From: JTS-RE37 sp963756115
GTDB taxonomy: Bacteria; Bacteroidota; Bacteroidia; Flavobacteriales; Flavobacteriaceae
NCBI GenBank assembly: GCA_963756115.1
Contig: CAVWMN010000003.1
Location: 1-64,000 of the forward strand
Reading direction: 5' to 3'
Length of the DNA: 64,000 nucleotides
Of this stretch, positions 1-9,240 are shown piece by piece. The position numbers were made by a program, and so were the translations under genes. Within the stretch, counting starts at the first letter, position 1, and every line of letters begins with the position of its first letter. Below the pieces are notes generated by a model that saw nothing but the letters and a program-made list of their open reading frames with translations, did no database searches and had not been told where the DNA came from.

Positions 1-219
1 CGGGTCGGGCATCAGGTTCATGTCGGATTCGTTGATCGCCTTCCAACCGGCAATCGATGAACCGTCGAACGCCTGACCTTCCGCGAAGGTCTCTTCCTCG
101 ATCATCGAAACGTCGAAGGTGACGTGCTGCCACTTGCCGCGCGGGTCGGTGAAACGGAAATCGACGTATTTGACGTCGTTGTCCTTGATCATTTTCATGA
201 CGTCTTTGGCCGTTGTCAT
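1..219 (-). CDS. glnA: Glutamine synthetase type I, N-terminal part (cut by window edge)
   Basis: The minus strand from 219 encodes a protein starting MTTAKDVMKMI and continuing through KYVDFRFTDPRGKWQH and FDGSSIAGWKAINESDM, the beta-grasp N-terminal domain of GlnA-type glutamine synthetase. This enzyme makes glutamine from glutamate, ammonia and ATP in the cytoplasm. Only the first 73 codons lie in the window. An AGGAG ribosome-binding site at 226-230 supports the start. It lies 85 bases downstream of glnB on the same strand, the usual alphaproteobacterial glnBA order, so both are probably driven by the sigma-54 promoter upstream of glnB. The reading is clean here. Confidence 0.93.
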   Translation of the reverse strand, partial: MTTAKDVMKMIKDNDVKYVDFRFTDPRGKWQHVTFDVSMIEEETFAEGQAFDGSSIAGWKAINESDMNLMPDP

Positions 220-304
220 GGAATACTCCTTTCGTATGGCTGGGTCTTCACAGGCCGGCGGTCGAGCCGGGCGCATGGGCGTCGAAGGCGTGCGGAAAGT
301 CGGT

Positions 305-643
305 TCAGATGGCGTCTAAACCGGATTCCCCCGTCCTGATCCGGATGGCTTCCTCGATGTTGGAGACGAAAATCTTTCCGTCGCCAATACGTCCGGTTTG
401 GGCCGCGCGGCGGATCGCCTCGACGGCTTTTTCGACGATGTCGTCGCCAAGCACAATCTCGATCTTCACTTTGGGGAGAAAATCCACGACGTATTCGGCG
501 CCCCGATAAAGCTCCGTGTGACCCTTCTGGCGCCCGAAGCCCTTGGCTTCGGTCACCGTGATGCCTTGCAGGCCCACCTCCTGGAGTGCTTCCTTCACCT
601 CGTCGAGCTTGAAGGGCTTTATGATGGCCTCGATCTTCTTCAT
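305..643 (-). CDS. glnB: Nitrogen regulatory protein P-II
   Basis: A 112-residue P-II signalling protein. It begins MKKIEAIIKPFKLDEV and carries the T-loop GRQKGHTELYRGAEY with the uridylylated tyrosine, and the C-terminal signature GDGKIFV...IRIRTGE. Trimeric P-II proteins bind ATP/ADP and 2-oxoglutarate and report nitrogen status to GlnD, GlnE and NtrB. The reading frame extends 34 codons further upstream to 745, but MKKIEAI is the family's conserved start and the upstream stretch contains the promoter, so 643 is preferred. The length equals the family norm. It sits immediately upstream of glnA. Confidence 0.95.
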   Translation of the reverse strand: MKKIEAIIKPFKLDEVKEALQEVGLQGITVTEAKGFGRQKGHTELYRGAEYVVDFLPKVKIEIVLGDDIVEKAVEAIRRAAQTGRIGDGKIFVSNIEEAIRIRTGESGLDAI

Positions 644-698
644 AGCGTTTCCTTCTGCGGCCGGCCGGTCGTCACCCGGGTCGAGCCGGATGACGGTT

Positions 699-714
699 AG
701 CAGGGTCCGTGCCA
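699..714 (-). promoter_or_regulatory. Sigma-54 promoter of glnB
   Basis: On the minus strand the sequence TGGCACG-GACC-CTGCT matches the sigma-54 consensus TGGCACG-N4-TTGCW in all but one base, with the -24 GG and -12 GC at the correct spacing. It lies 56 bases upstream of the glnB start. Nitrogen-regulated, NtrC-activated transcription of glnBA is established in alphaproteobacteria, which makes this match credible. The rest of the 644-958 gap between glnB and the divergent nnr gene shows no other gene. Confidence 0.8.
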
Positions 715-958
715 AGCCCGGCGGATCGGAAAAAGTGCCTGCCAATCAGATGCTTGGGATGCGCAAGGCGGTGCATCTTAGACATTTCAGACAGGCTTGC
801 GATTAGAAATTAAGCAATACGCCTATTGCAAGTGCAATCCTAGCGCTGATCGGATCTGAGACTGCAGGACTGATTGATACAGCGGCAATCGGGCCGCCGA
901 AACGATCAATCCGAAGTTACCGAGGTCGAGTTGCTCCAACCGAGACGGCTTCGACGCC

Positions 959-2459
959 ATGATCGAACTTCTGACCGCACGCGAGATGGCCGAAGCTGAT
1001 CGGCTCACGATAGCCGGCGGCGTCCCGGGCGGCGCATTGATGGAGAAGGCCGGTCGTGGCGTCGCCGATGCGTCGCTGCTCGCCACCCCCCCGGCAGCCG
1101 GATCGTCGTCGTCGCTGGCCCTGGCAACAACGGCGGGGACGGTTTCGTCGCCGCGCGCCTGCTGGCGGAGCTAGGCTACCGGGTACGCATCCTGCTGGTC
1201 GGTCGCTCGCGATCGCCTGAAGGGGGATGCGGCCGCCGCGGCCGACCGTTGGACCGGCGCCCTCGCTGCTGCCGACACTGAGCCGCTGGCGCCGGCCGAT
1301 GCGGTGATCGACGCGCTGTTCGGCGCCGGGCTCGATCGCCCGGTCGAAGGCCTCGCCCGCACGATGATCGAGGCCATGAACGGGTCGGGCCTGCCGGTCT
1401 ACGCGGTCGATCTCCCGAGCGGCGTGAACGGGACCACCGGAGAGGTCATGGGCGTGGCGGTCACGGCCGCCGAGACGATCACGTTCTTTCGCCGCAAGCC
1501 CGGACATCTGCTGCTGCCGGGCCGGCTCCATTGCGGCGCGACGCATGTGGTCGATATCGGCATTCCGAGCGAGGTGCTGGAGCAAATCCAACCGCAGGCC
1601 TTCTTGAACTCGCCCATGCTGTGGGGCAGGGGCTTCCCGGTGCCGCGAGCGGGTGGGCATAAATATGCGCGGGGACACGCAGTCGTGATCTCCGGAGATG
1701 TGTCGTCGACCGGCGCAGCGCGGCTGGCGGCCCGTGGCGCGCTGCGGGCCGGTGCCGGGCTGGTCACGCTGGCAAGCCCGAGCGACGCGCTGGCGGTCAA
1801 TGCCGCTGCCAACACCGCCGTCATGGTGCGCCTCGTCGATGGCGGCGAGGGCCTGCGCGAGTTTCTGAGCGACGCGCGCCGCAACGCCGTGGTGCTGGGG
1901 CCTGGCGGTGGCGTCGGCGAGGAGATGCGCGACAAGGTCCTGGTCGCATTGGCCGGCGAACGCGGCGTGGTCCTCGATGCCGATGCGCTGACCAGCTTCG
2001 CCGATGATGCGGAGGCGCTGTTCGCGGCGATCCGGGCCCGCTCGGCGACCACCGTCCTGACGCCGCACGAGGGCGAATTCTCGCGGCTGTTCAAGAGTTT
2101 GCCGGACGTGACTGAACGCGTCGCTCGAAGCTCGACCGGACGCGCCGGGCGGCGCTGGCGAGCGGCGCGGTCTGTCTGCTGAAGGGCTCCGACACCGTGG
2201 TCGCCGCGCCGGATGGCCGGGCGGCGATCTGCGAAAATGCCCCGCCATGGCTCGCCACCGCCGGTTCGGGCGACGTTCTGGCAGGCTTCGTCGTCGGGTT
2301 GCTGGCGCAAGGAATGGCGGGGTTCGAGGCGGCCTCGGCCGCCGTCTGGCTGCACGGCGAGGCTGGCACAGAAGCTGGTCCCGGCCTGATCGCCGAGGAC
2401 CTGCCCGAGATGTGCCGCACATTTATCGCCGGCTGTTCGCCCAACTCGCGACCGGCTGA
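959..2459 (+). CDS. nnr: Bifunctional NAD(P)H-hydrate epimerase/dehydratase, frameshifted
   Basis: The translation, pieced together over several frames, is a two-domain Nnr protein that repairs hydrated NADH/NADPH. The YjeF_N epimerase half starts MIELLTAREMAEADRL and holds VVAGPGNNGGDGFVAARLL. The C-terminal ADP-dependent dehydratase half (carbohydrate-kinase fold) holds GHKYARGHAVVISG, LTPHEGEFSRL and PPWLATAGSGDVLAGFV. The frame breaks near 1086-1092 (a run of seven C), near 1200-1210, near 2120-2130 and probably near 2415. The last break would give a normal end LFAQLATG at 2459; without it the frame runs to 2514. All domains are intact, so indel errors are more likely than true decay. It is divergent from glnB. 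Confidence 0.82.
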
Positions 2460-2495
2460 GACACCGACGCCGGCCGGTAACAGATCGGCCCGCGT

Positions 2496-3694
2496 TCAGT
2501 TCACCACGAAGTAGGCCGCGCCCACATCGTCCGGACGGTCGAGCGCGCGGCTTTCGATCAGCCATTTGCCCGGATTGTCGGCCACGAAGGCGATCCGCTC
2601 GGGGGCCTGCCAATGACGAAAGTGTCGAGCCAGTACGGCTTCCAGCCATCGTCGAGCCGGTCGAGATGGCGGAAGGAATGGCCATGCAGGTGAAGGACGC
2701 CGGGTGCGGCTGGCGTATTCTTCAGCGCCAGGCGACCGCACGTCCGCGCCGGACGCGTGAACAGCGGCGGGCCGGCGACGTTCAGGGGCTTCCGGCTGCC
2801 GAGGTCGAAGTCGACCCGCAGCGCGGTTCGTAAATCGATCCGCGCCGGCAACGGATTGGGCGGCAGGGTTGACGGCTCGCCGGCGGATCCGCGCGGCATG
2901 CGGGCGCCGGGCGGCACACGCCATTGCCATAGACCAGCCGCGCAATCGGAACGTCGGCATCGCCGTTGCGCAGCATGATCGGCGCGACGCTGCTCGGCTT
3001 CATGCACGCAGTCGACGAGCACGTCCGGCGGTTGCCGGGCGAGAGCGTGACGCGGCCCTCGCGCGCCAGGAACGGTTCGGCTGGCTGTCCGTCGATCGCC
3101 ACGACATGCATCGGGTGCTCGTCGATGCGCAGCGTGACGACGCGCGTCGGGTGCGTTCAGCGAACCGCAGCCGCACTCGGTGCTTCGGCCACGTCGGGCA
3201 GGTCGAGCCGACGCGGCGCCGTTCGCCGGACTGCCGGCATGCTGAGGACCGCGAACCTCGCGGTCTCGTCGGCGGCCGAGGGTGCGTCTCCTCGACGATC
3301 AGAGGCCATGCAGGCCGCGGTCGGTCGTCCGGTCCGGCGCGCGGTACCAGAACGTGCCCGCGTCCGGCGGCCGGAACCGGTAGTCGAAGCTCGCGCCTGG
3401 CGCCACCGGCCTGGGTGAGCGGAGTCCGTCCATCGCGTTCGGAACGCGCACGCCGTGCCAATGGATGCGGTCGGCTCCGGCAGTTCATTGAGCAGACCGG
3501 ACCGTGCAACTCCTCGCCGCGCCGCACGCGCAGCAATGGCCCCGGAACCGACCCCTCGTAGCCGCCTTCGGCCGCGCGCGAAGGACCAAAAATCCATCGT
3601 TCTGGGCGCCGCCCGGCCGCCCGGGGAGGGCGGCTGCGGCCATCAAGCCGGCGAGGACGGTGCGGCGGGCGTATCGGGGGCTCATGCGGCGCAT
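2496..3694 (-). CDS. Multicopper oxidase (laccase-like), Tat-exported, frameshifted
   Basis: The minus strand encodes, over several frames, a periplasmic multicopper oxidase. It begins with a twin-arginine signal (MSPRYARRTVLAGLMAAAAL), followed by a cupredoxin domain with the copper motif IHWHG near 3450-3465, the middle domain (TLRIDEHPMHVVAIDGQPAEPF) and a C-terminal domain with HLHGHSF near 2680. At the C-terminus, where laccases have the HCHxxxH ligands, this protein reads KWLIESRALDRPDDVGA, so the type-1 and part of the type-3 copper ligands are absent. That stretch is in one frame running cleanly to the stop. Several frameshifts split the gene. The substrate cannot be named. Confidence 0.75.
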
Positions 3695-3808
3695 TACCTA
3701 TCCCGGCAGGGAGCCCGGCGCGAGGGGCCCATTTTCATGGTGCGCGGCTGCGACCGCGTGATATAAGCCGCGCCGCCCGGGGTGGTTTCGGCTATCAAGG
3801 CCTCCCTG

Positions 3809-3893
3809 GCGGGCGTGGCGGAACTGGTAGACGCAGCGGTTTTAGGTGCCGCCGCCGCAAGGCTTGGGGGTTCGAGTCCCTTCACCCGCACCA
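3809..3893 (+). tRNA. tRNA-Leu (anticodon UAG)
   Basis: An 85-base class II tRNA with encoded CCA. The D-arm (GGCGGAACTGGTAGACGC), anticodon stem GCGGT/GCCGC around loop TTTAGGT (anticodon TAG), a long variable arm and T-loop GGTTCGAGTCCC are all present. The acceptor stem GCGGGCG/CACCCGC has one C-A mismatch and the T-stem ends in two G-U pairs. These are slightly unusual and may reflect the poor base quality of this end. It lies between the divergent oxidase and trigger factor; tRNA-Leu beside tig is common in alphaproteobacteria. Confidence 0.93.
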
Positions 3894-3965
3894 TCCGGTC
3901 CGTTAGGACTGAGGCACGAAATTCTGACAACGGCGCTCATGCCAAAGAGAACGAGAACGATTTCC

Positions 3966-5044
3966 ATGCAGGTAACGGAAACACTGTCGGACGGCCTCAA
4001 GCGCGCGTATCGCGTGGTGGTCACGGCGAGCGATCTCGACTCGAAGGTCAACACGCGCCTCGACGAAATGAAGGGTCAGGTGCGCATCAACGGTTTCCGT
4101 CCCGGCAAGGTGCCGGCGGGGCACCTCAAGCGCATGTACGGCAAGTCCGTGATGGCCGAGACCATCGAGGCGACGGTGCGCGACACCAACGCCAAGATTG
4201 TGCAGGACAACAACCTGCGGCTCGCGATGGAGCCACAGGTCAAGCTGCCGACCGAGGAGGCCGCGATCCAGGCCGTCGTCGATGGCACGGCCGACCTCGA
4301 CTACTCGGTCGAGATGGAAATCCTTCCGAAGATCGAACTTGCGCCGTTCAAGGACATCGCGCTCGACCGTGTGACCGCCGAAGTCACCGACGCCGAGATC
4401 GACGAAGCGGTCGGCCGCATCGCCGACCAGAACCGTCCGTACACGCCGAAGGATGCGAACGCGGCGGCCGCGAGCGGCGACCGCGTGACGATCGCGTTTA
4501 CCGGCACCATCGATGGCGTGCCGTTCGAGGGCGGCAGCGGCGACGACATCCAGGTGCTCGATCGGCTCGAACACGTTCATTCCGGGCTTCGAGGAGCAGC
4601 TCGATCGGCATCAAGGCCGGCGACGAGCGCACCGTGAACGCGACGTTCCCGGAGAACTACATGAAGGCCGACGTGGCCGGCAAAGCCGCGTCGTTCGCCG
4701 TCAAGGCGAAGTCGGTCGACGCGCCGGGCAGGTGACGGTCGACGACGCGTTCGCCAAGCAGCTTGGCTTCGAGTCGCTCGCAGAAGCTGCGCGACGCCGT
4801 GAAGGATCGCATCGCGCAGGAGCACACGCAGGCGACGCGCGCAAAGCTCAAGCGCCAGTTGCTCGACGCGCTCGACGAGCGCCACAAGTTCGAACTGCCG
4901 CCGACGCTGGTGAGCCAGGAGTTCGACAACGTGTGGCAGACGGTCGAGAACGATCTCAAGAGCCAAGGCCGCACGCTCGCCGACGAAGGCACCGCGGTTA
5001 AGGCATTTATGGAAAAGTACTTCTCCATCATAGTGTTCAACTAA
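3966..5044 (+). CDS. tig: Trigger factor, frameshifted and truncated at the chimeric joint
   Basis: Ribosome-bound chaperone and prolyl isomerase. The start MQVTETLSDGLKRAYRV, the ribosome-binding motif GFRPGKVP and the FKBP-type domain (SGDRVTIAFTGTIDGVPFEGG, IPGFEEQL, GDERTVNATFPENY) are clear. The frame changes near 4562, near 4600, near 4730 and near 4785; the pieces add up to the family in the right order. After ...SQGRTLADEGT (about 4997) alphaproteobacterial similarity stops and the frame runs into AT-rich flavobacterial DNA, giving a meaningless tail to 5044. About the last 80-90 residues of the C-terminal domain are missing. A start nine codons upstream at 3939 is possible but not conserved. 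Confidence 0.88.
4990..5005. other. Chimeric junction between two genomes
   Basis: Left of about 4998 the base composition is GC-rich and both strands read as alphaproteobacterial trigger factor. Right of it the DNA is AT-rich and the minus strand reads as the start of a flavobacterial sulfotransferase-like gene. Both genes lose homology at the same point. No transposase, integrase, tRNA target or flanking repeat is seen, so an assembly or template-joining artefact is the simplest explanation. Confidence 0.85.
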
Positions 5045-5119
5045 TTCCTTTGAAATTGCTGAAGAACCTGAATATGGTAATCCCACAAAAATGTATCTAT
5101 ATTTAGAACTTATAATCAT
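4998..5119 (-). pseudogene. Sulfotransferase-like protein, N-terminal fragment cut at the joint
   Basis: From the start at 5119 the minus strand encodes about 41 residues: MIISSKYRYIFVGLPYSG, then SSAISKELVEHYDG and LFHKCLN. The FVGLPYSGSSAISKEL segment resembles the nucleotide-binding start (5'-phosphosulfate loop region) of sulfotransferase-family proteins found in polysaccharide loci. The frame then continues into antisense trigger factor sequence, which is not part of the gene. Its orientation matches the rest of the polysaccharide cluster, so it is probably the next cluster gene, cut by the chimeric joint. Confidence 0.5.
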
Positions 5120-5398
5120 AATCCGATAGAAAATTTAGTTTATTGAAAATTCCTAAAAAATTCTATTAACATACAAGAATGAATTATGCTTATAATCCGG
5201 TTGACAAGGAATAATCATTCTCCAAATTGACTACTGTGATTATTTCATTGCATTTTCCTAAGCTATGCTTTTTCAAACACTGAATAAATAGAACCTTTAA
5301 TGGAATAAACATTAATATAAGAGTGTTATTCTAAAATAATTATGAATTAATTGTTCCTGCACTTGCTGCACCAACTAACACAAATTTGGTTTTTCATT
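5120..5398. other. AT-rich interval with a possible degenerate sulfotransferase start
   Basis: No intact gene is visible. On the minus strand near 5340-5395, one frame reads KFVLVGAASAGTINS, which resembles a sulfotransferase P-loop (VGAxxSGTT) behind an ATG at about 5398. Stops follow in every frame. It may be a gene broken by sequence errors or a decayed remnant. Confidence 0.25.
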
Positions 5399-6295
5399 TT
5401 ATTTCCATCCTGGTTTATATTTATTATGCTTTCCTAAAGTACAAGATAAGGCGCCCAATATTGAATTAGCATAAAGCATTGAAAATTTAAAATCCCCTTT
5501 AATTCCTAATTTTATTATTTTTAACGTCACCATTCCAACCTCCTTCCAAAACATAAAAATCCCAAAATGCTTCTTAATTGCATGTAACCGATTTCTAGTC
5601 CCATAAAATTGTTTCCAATTTTTACCATAATCCGCTTTTTCGCTGGTATTATGAACCACCTTTAGTTCAGGCCAACATAAAATTTTACCTAGTTCACGTA
5701 ATTGTAATGCGTGCTCTGTATCATCATAAAATATAAAATAGTCTTTCTCTGGAAGATTGTTTGCTGTTAGCATTTCATTATTAATAAAGGTTCCCACATA
5801 AGAAAAAAGATCTATTTCAAATTCTTTATTTTCATAATCCTCGAGCTTGGTTGGCAAAAACTTAATTGTCAAACATTTTATAGATAAATATTTTCTGTGG
5901 GTTAAGTCATATTTACCATTGTTAATTACACTGGAACAAATGGCCGAAATATGTGCGTTTCCAACACCTAAAACTCTTCTTTTAAAGGTGGCAAAGAGGG
6001 TGGATTCGGGAAAAGCATCGTCATCGGATAAATAGAGCCAATCCAGGTCTAAATCTTTCATATAGTTTAGCCCATAGTGAAAACCTCCACTACCCCCTGT
6101 GTTCTCTTCTAGGTGAAATATTTTAACACTATTAATATTTAGGTTTAGGCTGTCTAAAAATTCTTTTGTACCATCGTTGCTGTTATTATTCACAATGACC
6201 AATTGGTCAATTGCTCCATCTCCATCATAGATATCAAGCAATTTTCTTAAATCATCTACACGATTAAACGTTACCGTTAAAACACCTAATTTCAT
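5399..6295 (-). CDS. Family 2 glycosyltransferase, galactofuranosyltransferase-like
   Basis: A 298-residue GT-A glycosyltransferase. MKLGVLTVTFNRVDDLRKLL opens the nucleotide-sugar fold, NTGGSGGFHYGL follows, LYLSDDDAFPES holds the metal-binding DDD, and a distal W...FYGTRNRLHAIKKH motif resembles bacterial galactofuranosyl- and rhamnosyltransferases. The start 6295 overlaps the UDP-galactopyranose mutase stop by a few bases, so the two genes are translationally coupled. That coupling makes UDP-galactofuranose the likely donor (inference). An upstream in-frame extension to 6394 lies inside the mutase gene and is rejected. Confidence 0.85.
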   Translation of the reverse strand: MKLGVLTVTFNRVDDLRKLLDIYDGDGAIDQLVIVNNNSNDGTKEFLDSLNLNINSVKIFHLEENTGGSGGFHYGLNYMKDLDLDWLYLSDDDAFPESTLFATFKRRVLGVGNAHISAICSSVINNGKYDLTHRKYLSIKCLTIKFLPTKLEDYENKEFEIDLFSYVGTFINNEMLTANNLPEKDYFIFYDDTEHALQLRELGKILCWPELKVVHNTSEKADYGKNWKQFYGTRNRLHAIKKHFGIFMFWKEVGMVTLKIIKLGIKGDFKFSMLYANSILGALSCTLGKHNKYKPGWK

Positions 6296-6296
6296 T

Positions 6297-7420
6297 TTAA
6301 CTTGTAATATTTTCCACACATTCCAATGCCGAGGCAAAAACTTGGTGCATGTCGTAGTATTTATATTCTGCCAAACGCCCTCCAAAAATAACATCGGTTT
6401 GCAGAATAGCTAAATCTTGATATTTTTTTAATATTTTTTGATTTTTCGTATCATTAATGGGGTAGTACGATTCGTTATCCTTGGAGAATTCGTGCGGGTA
6501 CTCCATTGTGACTACGGTCTTTTCTTGGTCTCCAAACTCAAAGTGCTTATGTTCTATAATTCTAGTATACGGAACATTTTTGTCTGTATAATTAACTACT
6601 GCATTACCTTGATAATTTTTAATATCCAATATCTGATTTTCAAAATGTAGGCTTCGGTATTCCAATTTCCCAAATCTATATTCAAAATATTCATCAATTT
6701 TTCCAGTAAATACCACCTTATGTGCCATTATATCTAAGATATTCTTTTCTTTAAAATAATTAATACCTAAACGCACTTCAATACCTTTTAACATTTTATC
6801 TATTAATTTTGTATACCCTCCGATAGGAATGCCCTGATAGAGGTCGTTAAAGTAGTTGTTATCGAATGTGAATCTAAACGGTAAACGTCTTATGATAAAA
6901 GCTGGAATTTCCGTAGCAGGTCTACCCCATTGTTTCTCCGTATACCCTTTTATTAATTTCTCATATATATCCTTACCACCTAATACAAGGGCTTGTTCTC
7001 TTCCAAATTTTTGGGTGTAATGATATGCGCATAATCTTTTTTCTGTTCATCAATTTTAGCTTTTGCTTCTTCCGGTGTTCTTACGTCCCATAACTGGTTA
7101 AAAGTATTCATATTAAAAGGCAGATTGTACAACTTCCCTTTATAATTTGCGATTGGGGAATTGGTAAAACGATTAAATTCAACAAAGGAGTTAACATAAT
7201 CCCATATCTTTTTATTACTGGTATGAAAAATATGAGCCCCATATTTATGAACATTAATTCCTTCGATCGTCTGGGTATAAGTATTACCTGCAATGTGCTT
7301 TCGTTTATCAATAACTATACATTTTTTTCCTTTCTTATTCATTTCATGTGCAAATGTCGCTCCGAAAGGACCTGCCCCTACAATTAAATAATCGTACTTC
7401 TTATGCGTTATTTTATCCAT
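6297..7420 (-). CDS. glf: UDP-galactopyranose mutase, one frameshift
   Basis: Flavoenzyme that interconverts UDP-galactopyranose and UDP-galactofuranose, the donor for galactofuranose residues. The N-terminal part has the FAD dinucleotide fold (DYLIVGAGPFGATFAHEM), IDKRKHIAGNTY and KYGAHIFHTS. The second part has YTEKQWGRPATEIPAFIIRRLPFR, GIPIGGYTKLID, TMEYPHEFSK, YYPINDTKN and GGRLAEYKYYDMHQV. The two parts are offset by one base near 7005; restoring one A to the A5 run there yields PKKFGREQALVLGGKDIYEKL, which reads smoothly. So a single-base sequencing deletion is likely and the gene is probably functional. The start overlaps the end of the upstream sulfotransferase by 13 bases. Confidence 0.92.
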
Positions 7421-8314
7421 TCAGTTAAGTTTCTATCTAATAACTTTTCAAGTTTATGTATATCTTCTTTATAAAATTCAATCAGGGATGTTTTATCTTC
7501 TTGTAACATTTCAATCCTATCTACGACGGACATTCTACTTTTAATAAATTCACGAATACCTTTAGGCAGAAAATTTAGAAAAATTTTTTAAGGGCATTTT
7601 TTTCTTGGAAAAATCATGTAGCAATGGGTATCTTCTAATCCCTGAAACATTATACCTGGTGACCTTTTTTATTGGGCTGGTTGGGACATTTAAAATATTT
7701 TCAATTTTCTCTTTGATTTTGATAACATTTTTATAATCTTCATATATAAAAACATGTATTTTATCCCGGGGATAATTCTCCATAAGATATTTAATTTGAC
7801 GACTGTATAAGCCTACATTTTTATATTGCCAAGCCCATTCATAATTCATTACTATTCGACGATTCTCCTCATTTAAAGCATCTTTAAATGTCAGGGACTC
7901 CCTTAGGTCTCGCCTGAAATGCATATATTGTGAATAGGCTCTTTGTACTGGATCTCGAAGTATTACAAAAATATGAGGCCTTTTTTCAGGCGTATAATAT
8001 TTGTTAATACTGTCTAAAGAATTTTCTATAAAAAATAAATAATCAGGTGAGGCTTCTCCTATTAGGGCTCGCTCAGGAGATCCTTCAAATATTTCAACAT
8101 AATCTTCTATATTAGTAACTATTGATTGGTTCACAGCTTCATCTGCCGGTCCTTTAAAATTCGGAGTCATTTGTGATAAAAACCGACACTCCTTACGCTG
8201 TGGGATAAAAACAGCTTCGTTTTCACTTAAATAGTTAGCAATGGCAGTGGTGCCACTTTTTGCTGCACCTATAATTAGAAAGTCCGGCAAGTTATAATTC
8301 TTCTTTCCTAACAT
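7408..8314 (-). CDS. PAPS-dependent sulfotransferase (Sulfotransfer_1 type), one frameshift
   Basis: Transfers sulfate from PAPS to a hydroxyl group, here presumably on a surface glycan. The 5'-phosphosulfate loop is FLIIGAAKSGTTAIANYL and the 3'-phosphate site is VILRDPVQRAYSQYMHFRR. The frame appears to stop at 7562, but a one-base excess in a T-run near 7580 explains this: removing it gives SKFLPKGIREFIKSRMS and later YKEDIHKLEKLLDRNLTEW, the usual C-terminus of the family. The true stop at 7408 overlaps the glf start. Full length would be about 301 residues. The cytoplasmic location fits sulfation before export. Confidence 0.88.
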
Positions 8315-8452
8315 TGATAAAAAATCATAACCTATAAATCAGAAAATTGAATGAAGAGATTGAGATAGTAGTATAAACCATAAAGAGGTTCGCATCGAGA
8401 ATAACTTTTATACTTTTAGTTCCTGTCTACTTAATAATCAAATTATATTTAT

Positions 8453-9211
8453 CTAAAACTTGTACTTAAAATAATCAATATCCTTTTCAAACCTCTTTTG
8501 TATTATTTTCCGGGTAAAGTCACTGTACAAATCTCTATAGTCTTTAGATTTTGATTGCGGATTATAATTTCGATTTACATTAATCAATTTTACTCGCCCA
8601 TCAGTTCGTTTTTCAATTTCATTTATCGCATTTTTAAACTCTTCTACTTTATAAACATAGTCCATTATAATCTTTCCCTTCTCATCGCACAACCAATCAT
8701 ATTGGTTCTTATTTAATGTTGGATGGTTACATGTGTCACTTGCATAAAAATGACAGTCTATGAATTCATCAAAAGTCATTTTATCTTTCAATATTATGCC
8801 CTCCCTTCTAAAGTATAAGGAAACAGCTCGTGCCCATGGATTTCTAACCGCAGAAAATTTAAAAAAGCTATTGAATAATTCACTTGCTTTTTTCCTCAAC
8901 AGACAATCAGTTGGGAAATTATTATTTGGATATGCCATATTTGTTCCAAGCGTTTCTTTTAATAAATGTATATATATTAATTCTCGAATCTGAACAATAT
9001 TTAAGTGATGATTGGGAATTATTGGATTCCCTATTTGTTTTAATTGAGAATTAACTGACGTAGTTCCAGTTTTAGGTATTGCAATAAAAATTGCTTGTTT
9101 TTCAAAATTTACTGCTTCGTTTATTATAGATTTTTTAGTCCTAGAACTAATTATTTCTATTCCTAAAACGTTTTCAATAAGTATTTTGGCTCTCTTCAAT
9201 TTTCTATGCAT
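8453..9211 (-). CDS. Sulfotransferase (Sulfotransfer_2-like)
   Basis: A 252-residue protein of a second sulfotransferase class. AIFIAIPKTGTTSVNSQL is the 5'-phosphosulfate loop and FSAVRNPWARAVSLYFRREG is the 3'-phosphate-binding stretch; YRDLYSDFTRKIIQKRFEKDIDYFKYKF is the typical C-terminal end. This class includes carbohydrate sulfotransferases. It lies upstream of the Sulfotransfer_1 gene, separated by 138 bases of AT-rich spacer. Two different classes in tandem suggest sulfation at two positions or on two sugars (inference). The frame is clean. Confidence 0.85.
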   Translation of the reverse strand: MHRKLKRAKILIENVLGIEIISSRTKKSIINEAVNFEKQAIFIAIPKTGTTSVNSQLKQIGNPIIPNHHLNIVQIRELIYIHLLKETLGTNMAYPNNNFPTDCLLRKKASELFNSFFKFSAVRNPWARAVSLYFRREGIILKDKMTFDEFIDCHFYASDTCNHPTLNKNQYDWLCDEKGKIIMDYVYKVEEFKNAINEIEKRTDGRVKLINVNRNYNPQSKSKDYRDLYSDFTRKIIQKRFEKDIDYFKYKF

Positions 9212-9240
9212 AGCTTATGTCTATTGTATTCAAGAATAAA

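Noticed and set aside
917..2685. Long minus-strand open frames of 428 and 501 codons opposite nnr
   Set aside because: They are arginine- and proline-rich shadows caused by high GC in the recognised nnr gene and match no protein-like pattern.
4577..5119. A single 180-codon minus-strand frame across the chimeric joint
   Set aside because: Only its first 41 codons read like a real protein; the rest is antisense to trigger factor, so the frame is an accident of the joint.
4000..6000. Natural horizontal transfer as the cause of the composition change near 5 kb
   Set aside because: No mobile gene, repeat or target duplication is present, and housekeeping tig is cut without replacement. An assembly artefact is simpler.
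6296..6394. Upstream extension of the galactofuranosyltransferase-like gene
   Set aside because: The extra 33 codons lie within the mutase gene and do not resemble the family; MKLGVLTVTFNR is the conserved start.
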